From DATLWN01 sp964422615 (lineage in GTDB: Bacteria; Pseudomonadota; Zetaproteobacteria; Mariprofundales; Mariprofundaceae), in NCBI GenBank assembly GCA_964422615.1, contig CAYRBJ010000001.1:62001-126000 (forward strand): a DNA stretch of 64,000 nucleotides, given 5' to 3'. This document shows, piece by piece, positions 18,935-27,119 of the stretch. The translations under genes were made by a program, and so were the position numbers. The notes under the pieces were generated by a model. It searched no databases and was not told where the DNA came from. It was given only the letters and a program-made list of their open reading frames with translations. Position 1 is the stretch's first letter. Each line of letters opens with the position of its first letter.

Positions 18935-19768
18935 CTAGACGGCGATCGGCGCCTTGATCGGCGAGTGGCACTCGTAGCCGACCAGCTCGAAATCCTCGAA
19001 GGTGAAATCGAAGATGTTGGTGACATCCGGATTGATCTTCATCACCGGCAGCGGGTACGGCTTGCGCGACAACTGCGTTGTCACCTGCTCCAGGTGGTTC
19101 AGGTAGATGTGGGCATCGCCGAAGGTGTGGATGAACTCGCCGGGCTTCAGCCCCGTCACCTGCGCCACCATCATCGTCAAGAGCGCGTAGCTGGCGATAT
19201 TGAACGGAACGCCGAGCAGGATGTCGGCGCTGCGCTGGTACATCTGGCAGGACAGCCTTCCCTCTGCGACATAGAACTGGAAAAAGGCGTGGCACGGGGC
19301 CAGCGCCATGCGCCCCTGTTCGACGTTGGCCTGGGGCGGCATCGATTCGTCCGGCAGGTCGGCGACGTTCCAGGCCGACACGATCAGCCGGCGCGAGTCG
19401 GGCCGGGCCTTGATCTGCTCGATCAGGGCGCTGATCTGGTCGATATGGCGGCCGTCCGGCGCGGGCCACGAGCGCCACTGGTAGCCGTAGACGGGGCCGA
19501 GATCGCCGCGGCTCGTCGCCCACTCGTCCCAGATCGTCACGTTGTGCTCGTGCAGGTAGGCGATGTTGGTCTCGCCCTTCAGAAACCACAGCAGCTCGTG
19601 GATGATCGAGCGCAGGTGCAGCTTCTTGGTGGTGACGACGGGAAAGCCCTCCGCCAGATCGAAGCGCATCTGGTGGCCGAACACTGACAGCGTGCCGGTG
19701 CCGGTGCGGTCTTCCTTGCGCGTGCCATGCTCAAGCACATGCTGCATCAGATCGAGATAGGCTTTCAC
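18935..19768 (-). CDS. thyA: Thymidylate synthase
   Basis: Makes dTMP from dUMP using methylene-tetrahydrofolate. The 277-residue protein has the catalytic Cys in ALAPCHAFFQFYV (about residue 158), the nucleotide site QRSADILLGVPFNIASYALL, and the C-terminal APIAV that closes the active site. The GTG at 19768 (VKAYLDLM) was chosen because it lies eight bases after GGAGG and matches the family start; an ATG five codons upstream would put that site inside the gene. DHFR (folA), which recycles its product, is 4 kb away. Confidence 0.95.
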   Translation of the reverse strand: MKAYLDLMQHVLEHGTRKEDRTGTGTLSVFGHQMRFDLAEGFPVVTTKKLHLRSIIHELLWFLKGETNIAYLHEHNVTIWDEWATSRGDLGPVYGYQWRSWPAPDGRHIDQISALIEQIKARPDSRRLIVSAWNVADLPDESMPPQANVEQGRMALAPCHAFFQFYVAEGRLSCQMYQRSADILLGVPFNIASYALLTMMVAQVTGLKPGEFIHTFGDAHIYLNHLEQVTTQLSRKPYPLPVMKINPDVTNIFDFTFEDFELVGYECHSPIKAPIAV

Positions 19769-19862
19769 GAGGATTCCCTCCATTGGCACTCGGTGGCGTC
19801 GTCGGATATGCTGCACGCCCGGCCCGGCTTTGCAACGCCGGCGGACCGCACAAGGAGGCAGC

Positions 19863-20309
19863 ATGTTCGCGCGCATTGTGGCCATCGCCCTGCTGGTGGC
19901 TGGCATCGGTTTCACATCACCGGCCTGGGCCGACCCAGCCAATCCCGCCGGCACCAATGCCACCAATCCCAATCCGAATGCCAATACTGGCGCCGCCAAT
20001 GAGGAAGGCCCGCCGCCCGTCGGCGTATCCCCGAATGGGCAGGCCACGCCGGGCACAGCCACCACTGCCCCGCAGACGACGCCGACGGGTCAGCAGACCC
20101 CGACCGACAAGATCGTCAATGCCTTCATGCAGCTGGATACCGACAACTCGGGCAGCGTGTCGTTCGACGAATACATGGCGATGGTGCAGCAGCGGGCAAA
20201 GGACCGCTTCGATGCCATGGACACCAACCACGATGGCCAGGTGTCACCCGACGAATACCGTGCGTTCTGGCAGCGGCGCGAAGCGATGTGGTATCGTCTG
20301 AGGCACTGA
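19863..20309 (+). CDS. Exported EF-hand calcium-binding protein
   Basis: A 148-residue secreted protein. It has a signal peptide ending AWA (about residue 23), a low-complexity Asn/Pro/Thr/Gly linker (24-80), then two canonical EF-hand loops, DTDNSGSVSFDE (about 96-107) and DTNHDGQVSPDE (about 120-131). It presumably binds Ca2+ in the periplasm; the partner is unknown. The ATG at 19863 follows AAGGAGG closely and was preferred over an in-frame ATG 33 bp earlier. It is divergent from thyA and convergent with fieF. Confidence 0.85.
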   Translation: MFARIVAIALLVAGIGFTSPAWADPANPAGTNATNPNPNANTGAANEEGPPPVGVSPNGQATPGTATTAPQTTPTGQQTPTDKIVNAFMQLDTDNSGSVSFDEYMAMVQQRAKDRFDAMDTNHDGQVSPDEYRAFWQRREAMWYRLRH

Positions 20310-20351
20310 GCGGCCAATTCCTTGCTCCGGCGCATGGCTCCTGCGGGCGCG

Positions 20352-21281
20352 TTACGGGGAGGTGATTTCCTCGGAGAATTCGGGCTGGGGTTCTGAGATG
20401 CTGGCCGGATCCTCGTGGATGATGATTTCGGCATCCGGAAACAACTTGTGCAGCTTGTATTCCACCTGGTCGGAGATGCGATGGGCCTGGATCAGCGACA
20501 GCTGGTCGTCCAGCTCCAGGTGCAACTGGATAAAACAGGTGGTGCCGGAGCGGCGGGTTCTGAGATCGTGCATGCCGCGCGTGTGCGGATGCTTCAGCAC
20601 CGTGTCGATGATGCGCTGGCGTTCCTCGTCCGGCAGCTCCTGATCCATCAGGTGCTGCACGGCCTCGTGCGCGATCTGCCAGGAGCTGTACAGGATGTAG
20701 GCGGCGATGCCGAGCGCGAACACGGCGTCGAATCCCGACCAGCCGTAGGCAGCCAGCACCAGCGCGACGATGACGCTGCCGTTGACCATCAGGTCGGTGC
20801 GGTAGTGCAACTCGTCGGCCTTGATGGCGGTGGAGCCGGTTTTGCGGATGACATGTCGCTGGAAGGCCAGCAGGCCGAGGGTGGCGATGATCGAGAACAC
20901 CATGACGCCGATACCGACGCCGATCATTTGCACCTTCTGCGGATGGATGATGCGGGAGATGGATTCCAGTGCCAAAAAGCCCGCAGATCCGGCGATGAAC
21001 GTTGCCTGCCCGAGCCCGGCCAGCGCCTCGGCCTTGCCGTGTCCGAAACGGTGCTGGCGGTCCGCCGGCTGCAGGGCCTGGTGCACGGCCAGCAGGTTGA
21101 TCAGCGAGGCCAGGGCATCGAGCGAGGAATCGATCAGCGTGGCCAGCAGGCTGACCGATTCGGTGCTCAGCCAGGCGCCGAACTTGACCAGGATCAGGGT
21201 CACGGCGACCGACGTCGAGGCATAGGTGGCCAGCCGCATCAAGCGGCCGTTGTCGGAGGTCGCTGCCGCCGGGGAACTCAT
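20352..21281 (-). CDS. fieF: Cation diffusion facilitator, FieF-like
   Basis: Inner-membrane Fe2+/Zn2+-proton antiporter of the CDF family, 309 residues. Six helices are expected. The metal-site residues appear in TLIDSSLDALAS (helix 2) and ADELHYRTDLMVN (helix 5). GHGKAEALA marks the conserved loop, and the C-terminal cytosolic domain begins near residue 215. The DxxxD plus HxxxD pattern is that of FieF-type exporters. It stands alone on the minus strand, and metal preference cannot be settled by eye. Confidence 0.9.
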   Translation of the reverse strand: MSSPAAATSDNGRLMRLATYASTSVAVTLILVKFGAWLSTESVSLLATLIDSSLDALASLINLLAVHQALQPADRQHRFGHGKAEALAGLGQATFIAGSAGFLALESISRIIHPQKVQMIGVGIGVMVFSIIATLGLLAFQRHVIRKTGSTAIKADELHYRTDLMVNGSVIVALVLAAYGWSGFDAVFALGIAAYILYSSWQIAHEAVQHLMDQELPDEERQRIIDTVLKHPHTRGMHDLRTRRSGTTCFIQLHLELDDQLSLIQAHRISDQVEYKLHKLFPDAEIIIHEDPASISEPQPEFSEEITSP

Positions 21282-21333
21282 GGCTCGAGTCTACCGCCTC
21301 GGCACATGTGAACCAAATGTCACGTTCGCCGTC

Positions 21334-22260
21334 CTAGGCCCGCTCCAGCGCCGCATGGATCTCAGGTAGCGAACGCCGCACCGCGGCGTGCCCGGCGGCC
21401 ACGGCCTCAGATGCCCGGTAGAATTCGAGCATGCCGATGCCGGAGACATCCGGGCGCATCATGACGTCGGGCGGGGAGAGACGCTGGCGCAGGCGCGTGA
21501 TCTCGGCCCGTGAGATATCCATGGCCCGGTTGTAGGTCGAGAACACGCTCGGCGTCGGCTGCTTGTCGCTGCGCAGCGAGTTCTTCAGCTGGCTCAGCCA
21601 GATGTGCAGCTGTGGCACCTTGCGCGTCCATTCCAGCTGCAGCAGCTCGTTGAGCCGGCTCGTCCAGGCGTTGTCCTCGGGGGGATCGAGGCGCAGGTCG
21701 AAGGCGCCCGGATGCACGGCCACCGCCACTACCGGTCCGCCGAAATGCTCTCGCGCGCTATCGAACGGCACCAGGTTGACCAGGCCGCCGTCGGCCAGCA
21801 TGCGTTCGCCGAGCTTGACCGGCGGCAGCAGGCCGGGGATGGCGATGCTGGCGCATACGGCGTCCAGCAGCGGCCCCTGGGTGAACAGCACCTCCGAGCC
21901 GTCGACCAGGTCGGTGGCCACGGCCGCGAACGGGATGGGCAGGCTCTCGATCGACTTGCCCTCCATATGCGGCGCCAGGAACTCGCGGATGCCGCGGTCG
22001 GTGAAGATGGCGGGGCTGCCGAACTCCGGCATGAACAGGCGCAGCGTCTTCTTCCAGTCCATGTCCGTGGCCAGGCGGCGGATATCGCTGATGGGCACGC
22101 CGGCGGCCAGGAAGGCCCCGATCTCGGCGCCGATGCTGCTGCCAACGATGGCGCGGACGGGGATGTCGTGCTCGGCCAGGGCCTCGATGACACCGACGTG
22201 CGCAATGCCGCGGGCGCCGCCGCTGCCGAGCGCCAGCACGATGCCTTTTTTCTCATTCAT
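21334..22260 (-). CDS. Patatin-like phospholipase (RssA-type)
   Basis: A 308-residue patatin-domain hydrolase. The oxyanion loop GSGGARGIAH is at residues 12-21, the nucleophile Ser sits in VGSSIGAEIG (about 40-49), and the catalytic Asp in the ADGGLVN motif (about 160). No signal peptide is seen, so it should be cytosolic or inner-face. The C-terminal third, with many Arg and a DxSRAEITRLRQRL segment, resembles E. coli RssA/YchK-type proteins. Its start overlaps the stop of the methyltransferase gene by 8 bp, so the pair is coupled. Confidence 0.88.
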   Translation of the reverse strand: MNEKKGIVLALGSGGARGIAHVGVIEALAEHDIPVRAIVGSSIGAEIGAFLAAGVPISDIRRLATDMDWKKTLRLFMPEFGSPAIFTDRGIREFLAPHMEGKSIESLPIPFAAVATDLVDGSEVLFTQGPLLDAVCASIAIPGLLPPVKLGERMLADGGLVNLVPFDSAREHFGGPVVAVAVHPGAFDLRLDPPEDNAWTSRLNELLQLEWTRKVPQLHIWLSQLKNSLRSDKQPTPSVFSTYNRAMDISRAEITRLRQRLSPPDVMMRPDVSGIGMLEFYRASEAVAAGHAAVRRSLPEIHAALERA

Positions 22261-22852
22261 GGTGGCCTCCGAGGCGTGGCCAAAAGGCCGGTACGCGCCG
22301 GCGGTAGTCGGCGTACTCGGGATGGTCGGCGACGAGGCGCCGCTCTTCCAGGCGCGAGCCGAGCACGAAATACAGGGCGACGGCCGCGTACAGGTGCAGG
22401 CTGTTGACGCTTTGCGCCGGCATCGCGAACAGGATCAGCAGCACGCCGGTGTACATCGGATGGCGCAGGTGGCGGTAGATGCCGCGCTCGACGAAGGGTT
22501 CGCCCCCGGGCGGGAACGGCTTCAGGCCCATGAAGATGCGCATGTCGAAGGCGCACATGCTCTGCCAGACGACCCAGGCCCCGAGCGCCTGCAGCGCCAG
22601 GGCCGGCACCAGCCATGCCCCGTGCAGGCGGTACAGCGGCGTATCCGGCAGCATGCGCACGAAGCCGAGCCAGACGGCCGTCAGCAGTATGGCGGAGATG
22701 GTGAAGGCCAGGCGGTAATGCCGGAGGGACAGGCCGGCCGCATAGGCAAGGCACTTGCAGCCGTTGCTTGCCAGCAGGCTGTGGGTCAGGGCGAAGCCGA
22801 GGCTGCTGCCCCAGAGCCAGGCCAGCGGATGCGCTGTGTCGAATTGCGGCAT
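22253..22852 (-). CDS. Isoprenylcysteine methyltransferase/NnrU-like membrane protein
   Basis: A 199-residue integral membrane protein with about five helices. The C-terminal signature RGIYRHLRHPMYTGVLL...EERRLVADHPEYADYRRRVPAFWP is that of the ICMT/phospholipid methyltransferase-like superfamily, which binds S-adenosylmethionine at the membrane. The substrate is unknown. The ATG at 22852 (MPQFDTAHPLAW) was chosen because the longer frame upstream is not hydrophobic and would overlap the ampD region. The start lacks a clear ribosome site. Confidence 0.75.
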   Translation of the reverse strand: MPQFDTAHPLAWLWGSSLGFALTHSLLASNGCKCLAYAAGLSLRHYRLAFTISAILLTAVWLGFVRMLPDTPLYRLHGAWLVPALALQALGAWVVWQSMCAFDMRIFMGLKPFPPGGEPFVERGIYRHLRHPMYTGVLLILFAMPAQSVNSLHLYAAVALYFVLGSRLEERRLVADHPEYADYRRRVPAFWPRLGGHHE

Positions 22853-22998
22853 GACCGGAGCGTAGAGCGTCGCCTCATGCTGCGCAATTTGCACCGGAGC
22901 CGGTGGGCAGCCAGACTCGCTGACAGCAACCCCCAAACGGAGGATTCCCGCAATGCACACCGCCGCCGTCGCCTCGGCAGCCCTGCCCGTCATGGCCG

Positions 22999-23568
22999 AT
23001 GTCGCCTGATTCCGCTCCTCGCCCGATCCGCTTCCTGGCCTCACCGCATCACAATGCGCGCCCGACCGGCACGGCCATCGACCTGATCGTGTTGCATGCG
23101 ATCAGCCTGCCGCCCGGGGAATTCGGCATGGGTGCTGTCGAGGATCTGTTTCTCGGCCGGCTGGATGCGGCGGTGCATCCGGCATATGCCGCCTTGCAGG
23201 GCATGCACGTGTCGGCGCATTTCGTCGTCGACCGGGCCGGGAGCATCACCCAGTTCGTGCCGGTGGCCAGACGGGCCTGGCATGCCGGTGAATCCACGTG
23301 GCAGGGGCGGCCGGATTGCAACGATTACGCCATCGGCATCGAGATGCTCGGCGATGAACGCCAGCCCTTCACCGCCAGGCAGTATACGGAAACGGCGAGG
23401 CTGTGCCGGATGCTGATGCAAGGCCTGCCCGGTATCACGGGCACGCGCATCGTCGGCCACAGCGACGTCGCTCCCGGCCGTAAATGGGATCCGGGCAGGC
23501 AGTGGGACTGGGCGCGCTTCCATCGTAGCCTGGGGCGGGTGCGCCGACTGGATCTGGCGTGGGCATGA
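22999..23568 (+). CDS. ampD: 1,6-anhydro-N-acetylmuramyl-L-alanine amidase AmpD
   Basis: Cytosolic zinc amidase that strips the peptide from recycled anhydro-muropeptides. It has 189 residues with ligands in LIVLHAISL (about residue 33) and VGHSDVAPGRKWDPG (about 153-167), and the conserved core SAHFVVDRAGSITQFVP. No signal peptide is seen, consistent with the cytosolic AmpD rather than AmiD. It overlaps the next gene by 4 bp. No ampE or ampC/ampR is nearby. Confidence 0.93.
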   Translation: MSPDSAPRPIRFLASPHHNARPTGTAIDLIVLHAISLPPGEFGMGAVEDLFLGRLDAAVHPAYAALQGMHVSAHFVVDRAGSITQFVPVARRAWHAGESTWQGRPDCNDYAIGIEMLGDERQPFTARQYTETARLCRMLMQGLPGITGTRIVGHSDVAPGRKWDPGRQWDWARFHRSLGRVRRLDLAWA

Positions 23569-24236
23569 ACATGCCGGACGCGCCGTGGATCAGTGCCTTC
23601 CCGCTGCTGGCGGCCATCGACGATCCGGTGTGGCGGCAGACGGCGGCCATGGCGAAGCTGGTCAGCATCGATGCCGGCACCGTGCTGTTCCGCGACGGTG
23701 ATAGCTGTGCCGGCTATGTGCTGGTGATCGACGGCTCGGTGCGCGTGCAGAAGATGGACCCGAACGGGCGCGAGATCGTGCTCTACCGCGTCGAGCAGGG
23801 CCAGACCTGCATGCTGACCACCGCCTGCCTGCTAGGCGGCACAGCCTATCCGGCGGAGGGCGTGGCCGAAGAGCCGACGCGCCTGGTCATGCTGCCGGCC
23901 TCGTCCTTCGACCGTGCCATCGGAGAATCGCCCGCCTTCCGTCGCTTCGTGCTGTCGGCGATCAGTCGGCGCATCGCCGATCTGATGCTGCTGATCGAGG
24001 ACGTGGCCTTCGGCCGCATGGATATGCGCCTGGCGCGCCTGCTGCTGCGCCGCGCCGGCGCGGACGGCGTGCTGGCCGCCACGCATCAGGACCTGGCCAC
24101 GGAGCTGGGCACGGCGCGGGAGGTGGTCAGCCGTCTGCTCAAGGATTTCGAGGCCAGGGGGCTGGTCAGGCTCAGGCGCGGCGAGGTGGACATCATGGAT
24201 CGCCAGCACCTGCTGCAGCAAGCGGAAGAACGGTAA
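23565..24236 (+). CDS. Crp/Fnr-family transcriptional regulator
   Basis: A 223-residue regulator. The N-terminal cyclic-nucleotide-binding-fold sensor spans about residues 20-125, with DAGTVLFRDGDSCAGYVLVIDGSVRV. The C-terminal winged helix carries ATHQDLATELGTAREVVSRLLKDFEARG (about 170-197). It lacks the N-terminal Cys cluster of FNR, so it is not an obvious O2 sensor. A single Cys in QTCMLTTACLL may be redox relevant. The ATG at 23565 overlaps the ampD stop. A small DUF2892 gene follows behind a strong -10, so it may be the regulator's target. Confidence 0.85.
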   Translation: MNMPDAPWISAFPLLAAIDDPVWRQTAAMAKLVSIDAGTVLFRDGDSCAGYVLVIDGSVRVQKMDPNGREIVLYRVEQGQTCMLTTACLLGGTAYPAEGVAEEPTRLVMLPASSFDRAIGESPAFRRFVLSAISRRIADLMLLIEDVAFGRMDMRLARLLLRRAGADGVLAATHQDLATELGTAREVVSRLLKDFEARGLVRLRRGEVDIMDRQHLLQQAEER

Positions 24237-24266
24237 CATTGTCACTGAAACGCCACGCCATTCGGC

Positions 24267-24272
24267 TATAAT
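24267..24272 (+). promoter_or_regulatory. Perfect -10 box upstream of DUF2892 gene
   Basis: TATAAT with only a poor -35 (ACTGAA at 24244-24249, 17-base spacing); TTGTCA lies too far upstream. A consensus -10 with a missing -35 suits an activator-dependent promoter, the activator perhaps being the Crp/Fnr protein encoded just upstream. Confidence 0.45.
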
Positions 24273-24303
24273 AGCAACACACCAAAAAAACAGGAGGTGA
24301 GCC

Positions 24304-24501
24304 ATGAAAGCAAATGTAGGAACCATCGATCGCGTCGTGCGCATCATTATCGGGCTGGTGCTGATCGCGTTGGTATTCGTCGGCCCGCAAACCCCATGGG
24401 GCTGGATTGGCATCGTGCCCTTGGCCACCGCCCTGATCGGCTTCTGCCCGGCCTACGCGTTGTTCGGCCTGAACACCTGCGCCAGGAAGAAGGAAGCCTG
24501 A
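24304..24501 (+). CDS. DUF2892 (YgaP transmembrane-type) protein
   Basis: A 65-residue protein with two hydrophobic helices. It matches the YgaP-type DUF2892 pattern MKANVGTIDRVVRIIIG...WIGIVPLATALIGFCPAY, including the Cys-Pro after helix two and a second Cys near the C-terminus. In other bacteria this domain is often found alone or fused to a rhodanese and is linked to sulfur chemistry. Here there is no rhodanese. AGGAGG sits seven bases before the ATG. The gene follows the Crp/Fnr gene by 67 bp. Confidence 0.9.
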   Translation: MKANVGTIDRVVRIIIGLVLIALVFVGPQTPWGWIGIVPLATALIGFCPAYALFGLNTCARKKEA

Positions 24502-24523
24502 ATATCCGTCAGGCACTGATGCC

Positions 24524-24557
24524 AACGGCAGCCGTGTCCCGGCTGCCGTTGTCGTTT
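24524..24557 (+). terminator. Rho-independent terminator-like hairpin
   Basis: A 10-bp perfect stem AACGGCAGCC/GGCTGCCGTT with a 7-base loop, followed by GTCGTTT. The T run is short, so efficiency is uncertain. It lies between the DUF2892 gene and the desaturase gene. Confidence 0.55.
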
Positions 24558-24584
24558 GGGGCCTGCGAGCCCTAGGCTGGCACC

Positions 24585-25421
24585 ATGGCACACGAGACAT
24601 GGATCCGGTTCGGCGTGTTCGCGGCGGCGATGGCGGCGATGGCCGTCTGGGAAAGCCTGTCGCCCCGGCGAATCCTCGGCATGCCCCGTGGCCGGCGCTG
24701 GCCCGGCAACCTGATGCTGGTGGCCGTGAACGCCGTGACGGTGCGCCTGCTGCTGCCGGCCGGGGCGGTCGGCGCGTCGCTATGGGCCGCGGCGCACGGT
24801 TTCGGCCTGTGTCACCACCTTGCATGGGCCGGCTGGCCAGCCGCGCTACTGTGCGTGGTGGTGCTGGACCTGACGATCTACGCCCAGCATCTGCTGTTCC
24901 ATGCCGTACCGCTGCTGTGGCGGCTGCACATGGTGCACCACGCCGATCGGGACATCGATGTCACCACGGGCCTACGCTTCCATCCGGGCGAGATTCTGCT
25001 GTCGATGCTGGTCAAGATGGCCATCGTGGCCCTGCTCGGGGCGCCGGTCTCGGCCGTCATCATCTTCGAGGTGGTGCTCAATGCCATGGCCATGTTCAAC
25101 CATGGAAATGTGCGCCTTCCTCAGTATCTGGATATGTGGCTGCGCCGGCTGCTGGTGACTCCGGACATGCACCGGGTCCACCATTCGGTGATACGTGACG
25201 AGACGAACCGCAATTTCGGCTTCAATCTGTCGCTGTGGGATAGGCTGTTCGGCACCTACCGGGCGCAGCCTGCGGCCGGCCATGTGCAGATGACCATCGG
25301 CCTGGAGCAGTTCCAGCGGGCTGGGACCCATCGCCTGGGCTGGATGCTTGCGCTGCCGTTCCGCGGTAGCATCGGCGCCTATCCGATGCTGACCAAGCCA
25401 CCGGAGGCCAGGCATGAATGA
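24585..25421 (+). CDS. Sterol desaturase/fatty acid hydroxylase superfamily protein
   Basis: Integral membrane di-iron oxygenase of 278 residues. The histidine clusters are visible: QHLLFH (about residues 103-108), LHMVHH (about 115-120), LRFHPGE (about 131) and MHRVHHS (about 195-201). Membrane segments lie at about 8-24, 45-65, 80-100 and 142-165. It likely hydroxylates or desaturates a lipid using O2; the substrate is unknown, and bacterial homologues are seldom sterol enzymes. It overlaps the next small gene by 8 bp, whose four Cys suggest an Fe-S partner. Confidence 0.85.
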   Translation: MAHETWIRFGVFAAAMAAMAVWESLSPRRILGMPRGRRWPGNLMLVAVNAVTVRLLLPAGAVGASLWAAAHGFGLCHHLAWAGWPAALLCVVVLDLTIYAQHLLFHAVPLLWRLHMVHHADRDIDVTTGLRFHPGEILLSMLVKMAIVALLGAPVSAVIIFEVVLNAMAMFNHGNVRLPQYLDMWLRRLLVTPDMHRVHHSVIRDETNRNFGFNLSLWDRLFGTYRAQPAAGHVQMTIGLEQFQRAGTHRLGWMLALPFRGSIGAYPMLTKPPEARHE

Positions 25422-25620
25422 CGACAAGCCCGTAAATCGCTGCGACTGCACCAAGCTCAGCTTTGCGCAGCTGTTGGCGTTCGGCGACCTGGAGACGGCG
25501 ATGGCCGAAACAGAGGCTGGGCGCGAATGCTCCGGCTGCCTGCCGTACCTGAAACTGGCGTTCGCCACCGGCGAGACGGCGTTCGCCATCGACGATCCGC
25601 GCCTGACCGACTACGAATAG
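25414..25620 (+). CDS. Small four-cysteine protein, BFD-like [2Fe-2S] candidate
   Basis: A 68-residue acidic protein with Cys at CDC (residues 10 and 12) and CSGC (about 39 and 42). The helix between them and the CxxCxPYL ending resemble bacterioferritin-associated ferredoxin (Fer2_BFD) domains, though the first pair is CxC rather than a typical BFD spacing for certain. It could carry electrons to the desaturase encoded just upstream (8-bp overlap). The next gene starts at the very next base after its stop. Confidence 0.55.
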   Translation: MNDDKPVNRCDCTKLSFAQLLAFGDLETAMAETEAGRECSGCLPYLKLAFATGETAFAIDDPRLTDYE

Positions 25621-26664
25621 ATGACTCAGGAACGCCGCCATGCTTCCATGCTGATCGGTGCCGCCGCGCTCATCGTCGTCATCGCCGGCATGCACGCCGC
25701 GGCCTCCTTGCTGGTGCCGTTCCTGCTCGCCGCCTTCGTGGCCATCATCTGCCTGCCGCCGATGCGCTGGCTGATCGCGCGCCGTGTGCCGGCCGGGCTT
25801 GCCGTGCTCTCGATCGCCCTGGTCCTGATCCTGGTTGCTGCGCTGATCGGCATATTCCTCGGCACGTCCATCGCGGATTTCTCGCATAACCTGCCAGCCT
25901 ACCAGGCCCATCTGCAGCAGCAGACTGACGCCATGCTTGCCTGGTTCTCCCGCCACGGCCTGACGCAGAACTCCCAACTGCTGCGAGACAGCCTGAATCC
26001 GGCGGTGGCCATGGGCCTGGTGGGCAAGATGGTGGCCGGGCTCGGCAATGCCCTGGCCAACATCTTCCTGATCGTGCTGACGGTGATCCTGCTGTTGATC
26101 GAAGGCGCGGCGCTGCCGAACAAGTGGAAGCTGATGGGTCGGCATGCCCCGTCAACCGAAAGTTTCGGACGCTTCGTGGCGAGCGTGAACTCCTATCTCG
26201 CCATCAAGGGCTGGGTCAGCCTCGTTACCGGTGTGGTCATCGCCATCTGGCTCGCCGTGCTGGGCGTCGATTATCCGGTTCTGTGGGGTCTCATCGCCTT
26301 CCTGTTCAACTTCGTGCCGAACATCGGCTCGATCATCGCCGCTGTTCCCGCTCTGCTACTGGCACTGGTACAGCTCGGGCCGGGTTCGGCGCTGGCCGCG
26401 GCCGCCGGGTATCTGGTCGTCAACATTGTCATGGGCAATGTCGTCGAGCCGCGCTTCATGGGCAAGGGTGTGGGGCTATCCACCCTGGTCGTGTTCCTGT
26501 CCCTGGTGTTCTGGGGCTGGGTACTGGGCCCGGTCGGCATGCTGCTGTCGGTACCGCTGACCATGGTCGTCAAGCTGGCGCTCGAAGCGAACCCCGGAAC
26601 CCGCTGGATCGCCGTGCTGATCGGCCCCGATGTCGAACCGGAGCCCGAAGCCTCGGATTCATGA
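25621..26664 (+). CDS. AI-2E/PerM-family membrane protein
   Basis: A 347-residue inner-membrane protein with about eight helices. The conserved C-terminal segment is present: FLFNFVPNIGSIIAAVPALLLAL, then GNVVEPRFMGKGVGLSTLVVFLSLVFWGWVLGPVGMLLSVPL. The family includes TqsA and PerM-type proteins; some are Na+/H+ antiporters, and the substrate here is open. The ATG at 25621 directly follows the TAG of the small Cys protein, so expression is probably coupled. Confidence 0.9.
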   Translation: MTQERRHASMLIGAAALIVVIAGMHAAASLLVPFLLAAFVAIICLPPMRWLIARRVPAGLAVLSIALVLILVAALIGIFLGTSIADFSHNLPAYQAHLQQQTDAMLAWFSRHGLTQNSQLLRDSLNPAVAMGLVGKMVAGLGNALANIFLIVLTVILLLIEGAALPNKWKLMGRHAPSTESFGRFVASVNSYLAIKGWVSLVTGVVIAIWLAVLGVDYPVLWGLIAFLFNFVPNIGSIIAAVPALLLALVQLGPGSALAAAAGYLVVNIVMGNVVEPRFMGKGVGLSTLVVFLSLVFWGWVLGPVGMLLSVPLTMVVKLALEANPGTRWIAVLIGPDVEPEPEASDS

Positions 26665-27119
26665 CTTCCAGGTCCAGCGCAGCAACATAATAGGAAAAAT
26701 CGTAGTATAAGTTTCCGACGATGCCTCTTAGTAAAAAATTTTGATATGTGACATGAAGGAAGGTTGGCCGGATATGTGAAATATCGGCTAAACGAGACAA
26801 AAGCGAACAGAGCGCTACTCGATCATAATCAAAAGTAATACCTGTCGTTAATAAAAATCATGATGGAAATATGACGAAATTTCCGGTGGTTGGCGGAACG
26901 TTAATCTTACATGCATGACAAAAAGTAATATTATTTATCCATTGTTGTTATATGTTGCAATTTAATATTTGTAAGCGCTGATTCCACAGCATACGATCCC
27001 TCCCGGCTGACCAAACTGAGGGGGGGAGGAAAGCCGCTTCACCGCAAGGTCCTGAAGCCTTGCGACTTCTTGTTTATAGATTTTCCCCCCTTTGTAGATA
27101 ACAACTGAGGAGCAAGACA
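26665..27119 (+). promoter_or_regulatory. 455-bp AT-rich intergenic region with structured porin leader
   Basis: No gene is seen here. Bases 26680-26980 are unusually AT-rich and may hold the porin promoter (TTGTTG at 26942 and TAATAT at 26963 are candidates, spacing 15). Bases 26998-27064 can fold. One hairpin pairs CGCAAGG (27043-27049) with CCTTGCG (27058-27064). An upstream helix pairs either CCTCCC (26999-27004) with GGGAGG (27024-27029) or CGGCT (27004-27008) with AGCCG (27032-27036). CTTCA (27037-27041) can also pair with TGAAG in the hairpin loop. The porin ribosome site GAGGAG lies about 50 bases on. This looks like a regulatory leader, class unknown. Confidence 0.4.

Noticed and set aside
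26998..27064. c-di-GMP (GEMM-I) riboswitch in the porin leader
   Set aside because: GGGGAGGAAAGCC loosely resembles the GGGACGCAAAGCC part, but the GGCAAACC element and the second conserved stem are missing.
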